From an uncultured Parabacteroides sp. (lineage in GTDB: Bacteria > Bacteroidota > Bacteroidia > Bacteroidales > Tannerellaceae): a DNA stretch of 64,000 bases. Location of the stretch: contig CAJTMR010000018.1 of the NCBI GenBank assembly GCA_910577325.1, positions 1 through 64,000 on the forward strand, given 5' to 3'. Shown piece by piece: positions 60,259 to 64,000 of the stretch; the stretch's first letter is position 1, and each line of letters opens with the position of its first letter. The position numbers and the translations under genes are program-made. The notes below the pieces were generated by a model. That model was not told the origin of the DNA. It did no database searches and saw nothing but the letters and a program-made list of their open reading frames with translations.

Positions 60259-60313
60259 CCCGGGTGTACCCACCACACAGACCCGGGTGCGGGAGGGGTG
60301 CGGACCCGGGTCT
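60259..60313. repeat. GC-rich CCCGGGT repeats with inverted repeat
   Basis: CCCGGGT appears at 60259, 60282 and 60305. AGACCCGGGT (60279-60288) and ACCCGGGTCT (60304-60313) form a perfect 10-bp stem with a 15-nt loop. The composition stands out strongly from the AT-rich flanks, suggesting transferred or structured DNA. Confidence 0.55.
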
Positions 60314-60466
60314 GGGCGAGAGCTTTCCGGGGGTGCACCGATGTTTATCCGCCATGTTGGAGGTGTTTTTATGCCCTGTTTTTGCATCTTTTTCTCCGAT
60401 GGCTATTTTGGGTGCGGTTGCCCTGGTTGTAATCCGATTTTGATGGGGTAGTAGTGACTATTTGAT

Positions 60467-60474
60467 TATCTTTG
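60467..60474 (+). promoter_or_regulatory. -7 element before the type III restriction fragment
   Basis: TATCTTTG matches TAnnTTTG, 78 bp before the ATG at 60552. It may now drive the LysR gene downstream, since no other promoter was seen for it. Confidence 0.4.
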
Positions 60475-60551
60475 CCGAAAATAAAAACGGAAAAGGAGAA
60501 GTGTCTATGTTCTTAAGCTGAATCGGGAATGGACAAATAAATAAAAGAAAG

Positions 60552-60712
60552 ATGATGAAACTGAAATTCAAGATACAACAATACCAAACAGATGCTGTCG
60601 AAATTATACATTTCGAAGAAGACTCTGCCGGATATAAAAACGGAGATATAGTCTTGACTAAAGATGAATTATTAAAGATGAATTATTGAAAAATATTCAT
60701 CAGGTAAAGTAA
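60552..60712 (+). pseudogene. N-terminal fragment of a type III restriction (Res) subunit
   Basis: The translation starts MMKLKFKIQQYQTDAVE, the usual opening of type III restriction Res helicases, jumps to GYKNGDIVLTKDELL and then breaks. A perfect 14-bp tandem duplication (AAAGATGAATTATT at 60660-60673 and 60674-60687) shifts the frame to a stop at 60689. Without it the frame would continue as LLKNIHQVK-stop (60712). Only ~50 residues of a ~900-residue protein remain, with internal sequence missing. Confidence 0.55.
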
Positions 60713-60737
60713 AAAATAATATCGGTAAAGTATAGAT

Positions 60738-61625
60738 ATGGATTTCCGTCTGAAAGTATTTCATAGCGTAGCCACGAATTTAAGTTTCACGAAGGCTTCA
60801 AAAGAGTTGTTTATCAGCCAGCCGGCCATCAGTAAACATATTCATGAACTGGAGGTACAGTATAAAACTCCCTTGTTTGACCGGGTAGGAGGCCGGGTCG
60901 GGCTGACGCGTGCGGGGGAATTGTTGTTGTTACATACGAGACAGTTGCTTGCCGCCTACCGGCAGATGGACTTCGAGATGAACTTGCTGACAGACAATTT
61001 CAGCGGAGAGTTGAGATTGGGGGCCAGCACGACCATTTCGCAATACGTGCTTCCTCCTGTTCTCGCCTCTTTTATCAAAAAGTTTCCGGAGATTAAAATT
61101 TCTTTGTCGAATGGGAACAGCCGCGATATCGAACAGGCGTTGAGGGAAGGGAAAATCACTCTCGGGCTGGTGGAAGGAGTTGTCCATCAGAGTACGCTTC
61201 ATTATACTCCTTTCATGAAAGACGAGCTGGTTGTCGTGGCGCATACGGGCAGTTCATTGGCTATTTATGACGAGATTACGATTGAGCAGTTAAGCACGTT
61301 GCCGCTTGTTCTCCGGGAGAACGGTTCGGGCACTCTTGAGGTCGTGGAGGCGGCTTTGGCGAAGCATCGAATAAAGTTATCGCAACTGAACGTCCTGTTG
61401 CAAATGGGAAGTACCGAGAGCATAAAATTGTTTTTGGAGAACTTTGACGCGCTCGGAATTGTTTCTGTTCGTGCCGTGACCCGTGAACTGATATCCGGGC
61501 GGCTGAAGGTGATAGATGTGGAAGGTTTCCTTGCCGAGCGGATGTTTGCCTTTGCCGAGCCGCAGGGACAAAACGGGGGAGTGGAAGAACGTTTTATTCG
61601 GTATGCCTGTCAATTCTGGCAATAA
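60738..61625 (+). CDS. LysR-family transcriptional regulator
   Basis: A 295-aa LysR protein. The N-terminal winged HTH is FRLKVFHSVATNLSFTKASKELFISQPAISKHIHELE, followed by a linker helix and the periplasmic-binding-like effector domain (about 90-295, GELRLGASTTISQYVLPPVLASFIKKFPEIKISL). It is closest in style to CysB/CbbR/YeiE-type regulators. It precedes a YeiH-family transporter gene on the same strand, the same partnership as E. coli yeiE-yeiH, so the transporter is the likely target. Confidence 0.93.
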   Translation: MDFRLKVFHSVATNLSFTKASKELFISQPAISKHIHELEVQYKTPLFDRVGGRVGLTRAGELLLLHTRQLLAAYRQMDFEMNLLTDNFSGELRLGASTTISQYVLPPVLASFIKKFPEIKISLSNGNSRDIEQALREGKITLGLVEGVVHQSTLHYTPFMKDELVVVAHTGSSLAIYDEITIEQLSTLPLVLRENGSGTLEVVEAALAKHRIKLSQLNVLLQMGSTESIKLFLENFDALGIVSVRAVTRELISGRLKVIDVEGFLAERMFAFAEPQGQNGGVEERFIRYACQFWQ

Positions 61626-61679
61626 CCTGAAGTTATACTCAATAACAACTTATCAGGGTGAGGAACCGGGTAAAATCCT

Positions 61680-61687
61680 TACATTTG
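61680..61687 (+). promoter_or_regulatory. -7 element for the yeiH-like gene
   Basis: TACATTTG (TAnnTTTG), 43 bp before the ATG at 61730, so the transporter can be transcribed separately from the LysR gene and could be its regulated promoter. Confidence 0.55.
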
Positions 61688-61729
61688 TATCGGTTTTGAA
61701 AAAGTAATGTATTTTAAACTTGATAGATT

Positions 61730-62776
61730 ATGTTTAGCGAAAAAAGGAGTAATGTTCTTCATGGTGTCCTGTTGATTGCCCTCTTCTCTTGCTCTGCTTT
61801 TTACATTGCAGAGTTTCCCTTTGTCAAAAATCTTTCCTTCAGCCCGCTGATTGTCGGGATCATTTTGGGTATGATCTATGCGAACAGCTTGCGTAATCAT
61901 TTGCCGGACACTTGGGTTCCGGGGATCTTGTTTTGTACGAAACAGGTGCTACGTGCCGGTATCGTGCTGTATGGTTTCAGGTTGACATTTCAGAGCGTGG
62001 TGGCGATCGGGCTTCCGGCCGTCTTGATCGATGCGGTTATTGTGGCGGCTACTATATTTATAGGGATGTTGGTCGGCCGTTTGCTGAAAATGGATAAAGA
62101 TCTCGCTTTGCTGACGTCGACCGGTAGCGCGATTTGCGGGGCGGCTGCTGTGTTGGGAGCCGAACCGGTGGTGAAGGGCGAGCCGCATAAAACAGCGGTT
62201 GCCGTATCGACGGTCGTTATTTTCGGTATGTTGTCCATGTTTATCTATCCGGCATTGTACCGTGCAGGCATATTGGATCTGGAACCTGAGCAGATGGGAC
62301 TTTATACCGGGGCGACCTTGCACGAAGTCGCGCATGTTGTGGGGGCCGGCAATGCGATGGGGAAAGAAATTTCGGATGCTGCCATTATCGTAAAGATGAT
62401 CCGTGTCATGATGCTTGCTCCGGTACTGGTGATTATGAGTTTTGCTTTGGCACGCACGGCTGTAAAAGCTGTTTCCGACGGAGTGAAAGAGACTGGTAAT
62501 GAAGTCGGCAAACGGAATAAGATCACGATCCCGTGGTTTGCTTTCGGCTTTCTTGCCGTGATCGGTTTCAACTCTTTGGATCTGCTGCCTCATACGGTAG
62601 TGGATGGAATCAACAATATAGATACATTCATGTTGACGATGGCGATGACGGCGTTGGGTACGGAAACCAGCATCGAGAAATTTAAAAAGGCTGGGGCGAA
62701 GCCTTTTATCTTGGCGACTGTGCTCTACATTTGGCTGTTAGGCGGGGGCTATTTGTTGGCGAAGTATTTGGTTTAA
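61730..62776 (+). CDS. YeiH-family (UPF0324) membrane transporter
   Basis: A 348-aa protein with about ten TM helices. Family marks are GIILGMIYANSL, KQVLRAGIVLYGFRLTFQSV, TSTGSAICGAAAVLGAEPVVKGEPHKTAVAVSTVVIFG and GATLHEVAHVVGAGNAMG. The family is annotated as putative sulfate or sulfonate-related exporter, but the substrate is not well established. It is paired with the LysR regulator upstream and is followed by the PBP1A gene with its own promoter. Confidence 0.92.
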   Translation: MFSEKRSNVLHGVLLIALFSCSAFYIAEFPFVKNLSFSPLIVGIILGMIYANSLRNHLPDTWVPGILFCTKQVLRAGIVLYGFRLTFQSVVAIGLPAVLIDAVIVAATIFIGMLVGRLLKMDKDLALLTSTGSAICGAAAVLGAEPVVKGEPHKTAVAVSTVVIFGMLSMFIYPALYRAGILDLEPEQMGLYTGATLHEVAHVVGAGNAMGKEISDAAIIVKMIRVMMLAPVLVIMSFALARTAVKAVSDGVKETGNEVGKRNKITIPWFAFGFLAVIGFNSLDLLPHTVVDGINNIDTFMLTMAMTALGTETSIEKFKKAGAKPFILATVLYIWLLGGGYLLAKYLV

Positions 62777-62822
62777 CATAAATTGCTTGCTACTGGGTTG
62801 AAGGAGTGTCTTAATAAATTAT

Positions 62823-62830
62823 TACCTTTG
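62823..62830 (+). promoter_or_regulatory. -7 element for the PBP1A gene
   Basis: TACCTTTG (TAnnTTTG) with a possible -33 TTG at 62798-62800. The transcript start near 62836 leaves a ~23-nt leader before the GTG at 62859. Confidence 0.55.
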
Positions 62831-62858
62831 TAGCGAAAACAAGAAAGATATAGGAAAA

Positions 62859-64000
62859 GTGGCTTCAAAGATAACAAAAGGTATTATCATTTCGTTCTGG
62901 GTGCTGTTTGCCATAGCAGTAGGAGTTGTAGTTTTATTGTTTTTAGCAATAGCCAAAGGTTCGATAGGCTATATGCCGCCGGTTGAACAGCTTGAAAATC
63001 CGATAGACAAATATGCTTCGCAAGTGGTGTCTTCCGATGGAAAAACACTTGCAACGTATGCCCATAGTCAGGATAATCGTATTTTTGTCAATTATAACGA
63101 CCTGTCTCCGGATTTGGTGAAGGCGTTGATCGCAACCGAAGATGTCCGTTTTGCGGAACATAGCGGTATTGACGCGCAGGGGTTGTTCCGGGCGGTCGTG
63201 AAACGTGGAATCCTGATGCAGAAGAGTGGCGGTGGTGGCAGTACCATTACGCAGCAGTTGGCTAAACAGCTTTTCTCGCCGAGTGCGGACAATGTGATGG
63301 AGCGTCTGTTCCAGAAGCCGATTGAATGGGTGATTGCGGTGCAGTTGGAGCGTTTCTATACGAAGGAAGAAATTATCAATATGTATTTGAACAAGTTTGA
63401 CTTCCTTTACAATGCAGTCGGTATACAATCGGCTGCCCGCGTCTATTTTGGAAAGACTCCAAAGACGTTGAAGATAGAGGAAGCCGCCACGTTGGTAGGG
63501 ATGTGTAAGAACCCTTCTTATTTCAATCCTGTGCGTCACAACGAGCGGACACGCGGTCGCCGGAATACGGTTCTGGAGCAAATGTTGAAAGCCGGCTATA
63601 TCACGCAGGCTGAATGTGACTCCCTGAAAAAGTTGCCGCTTACCATACATTTCAGTCGTATGGACCATAAAGACGGCTTGGCTCCTTATTTTCGTGAGTA
63701 CCTGCGTTTGACTTTGACGGCGAAGAAACCCCAACGTAAAAATTACCGGGGGTGGCAGATGCAACAGTTTAAGGAAGACTCGCTCGCCTGGGAAACAAAC
63801 CCGATGTATGGCTGGTGTAACAAGAACAAGAAGCCGGACGGAGAGTTTTATAATTTGTACACGGATGGCTTGAAAATTTATACGACGATAGATTCCCGTA
63901 TGCAAAGATATGCGGAAGAGGCTGTCCGTGAGCATATAGGGGAGTATTTGCAGCCTGCTTTCTTCAAAGAAAAGAAAGGAAAAAATTATGCACCGTTCTC
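62859..64000 (+). CDS. penicillin-binding protein 1A (class A), 5' part
   Basis: The frame runs to the window end (about 380 residues seen). The start is taken as GTG at 62859 (VASKITKGIIISFW), preceded by AGGAAAA; no ATG gives a better start. A TM anchor (WVLFAIAVGVVVLLFLAIA) is followed by the glycosyltransferase-51 domain, with the catalytic Glu in TEDVRFAEHSGID, GGSTITQQLAKQLFS, EWVIAVQLERFYTKEEIINMYLNKFDF and EAATLVGMCKNPSYFNPVRH. It polymerises lipid II. The transpeptidase domain with its Ser-x2-Lys motif lies beyond the window. An extra insert relative to the shortest homologs (about 330-345, YRGWQMQQFKED region) is visible. Confidence 0.92.
   Translation, partial: MASKITKGIIISFWVLFAIAVGVVVLLFLAIAKGSIGYMPPVEQLENPIDKYASQVVSSDGKTLATYAHSQDNRIFVNYNDLSPDLVKALIATEDVRFAEHSGIDAQGLFRAVVKRGILMQKSGGGGSTITQQLAKQLFSPSADNVMERLFQKPIEWVIAVQLERFYTKEEIINMYLNKFDFLYNAVGIQSAARVYFGKTPKTLKIEEAATLVGMCKNPSYFNPVRHNERTRGRRNTVLEQMLKAGYITQAECDSLKKLPLTIHFSRMDHKDGLAPYFREYLRLTLTAKKPQRKNYRGWQMQQFKEDSLAWETNPMYGWCNKNKKPDGEFYNLYTDGLKIYTTIDSRMQRYAEEAVREHIGEYLQPAFFKEKKGKNYAPF

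Noticed and set aside
62943..63935. 330-aa minus-strand ORF at the window end.
   Set aside because: The opposite strand encodes the glycosyltransferase domain of PBP1A with all its motifs in an open frame to the window end.

Overview
The window reads as chromosome of a Bacteroidales gut bacterium, most likely Parabacteroides or a close relative (the genus is inferred from overall familiarity, not computed). The evidence is a SusC/SusD pair, two hybrid two-component regulators (HTCS) that fuse sensor kinase, receiver and AraC domain, the bifunctional fucose enzyme Fkp, a DUF4494 protein, and many upstream regions carrying the Bacteroidetes -7 promoter element TAnnTTTG. It starts in the 3' end of a 5S rRNA gene and ends inside a penicillin-binding protein 1A gene.

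Layout. 0-7 kb: 5S rRNA end with terminator, a three-gene RND efflux operon (adaptor, pump, outer-membrane factor), then metA. 7-13.3 kb: a U32 rRNA/tRNA-modification-type protein, a WbuC-like cupin, a fructose-type HTCS and its PfkB sugar kinase. 13.5-25 kb is mostly housekeeping: a small ORF, a TPR protein, lepA, a SPOR lipoprotein, a DPP5-type S9 peptidase, rubrerythrin, a dihydroorotate-dehydrogenase-like protein, YggS and DUF4494, followed by an Mpi-like serine invertase. 25-28 kb holds fkp. 27.9-35.1 kb is a SusC/SusD/metallophosphoesterase locus, preceded by the decayed 5' part of a second copy of the same locus and by a long structured leader. 35.5-38.4 kb has envelope proteins (beta-barrel, OmpA-like, a membrane protein). 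38.4-39.7 kb is a graveyard of gene remnants. 39.9-44.4 kb is a cluster of apparent stress genes (Mn-catalase, YtxH-like, GlsB, FAD oxidoreductase, small membrane and lipoproteins). 44.7-53.6 kb carries a Reg_prop-type HTCS, a double-SGNH esterase, a GH97 glycosidase and an MBL-fold hydrolase. 53.7-59.8 kb has a lipoprotein gene broken by a stop codon, two tRNA-Cys genes, rfbC-rfbB and a large AsmA-family protein. 59.8-64 kb holds an unusual repeat-rich intergenic stretch, a fragment of a type III restriction subunit, a LysR-YeiH pair and the start of a PBP1A gene.

How the genes work together. Fkp (GDP-fucose) and RfbC/RfbB (dTDP-rhamnose precursors) feed surface glycan synthesis. The HTCS, kinase, SusCD, SGNH and GH97 genes serve glycan sensing and use. 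The 40-44 kb cluster and rubrerythrin point to oxidative and general stress defence.

The most interesting non-coding structures are a 173-bp foldback element present twice in inverted orientation (28.2 and 48.7 kb, 171 of 173 bases identical), the palindrome-rich leader of the susC-like gene, and an array of CTATCAT motifs next to a GC-rich inverted repeat near 60 kb. Product names rest on motif and family recognition by eye; no database search was run.
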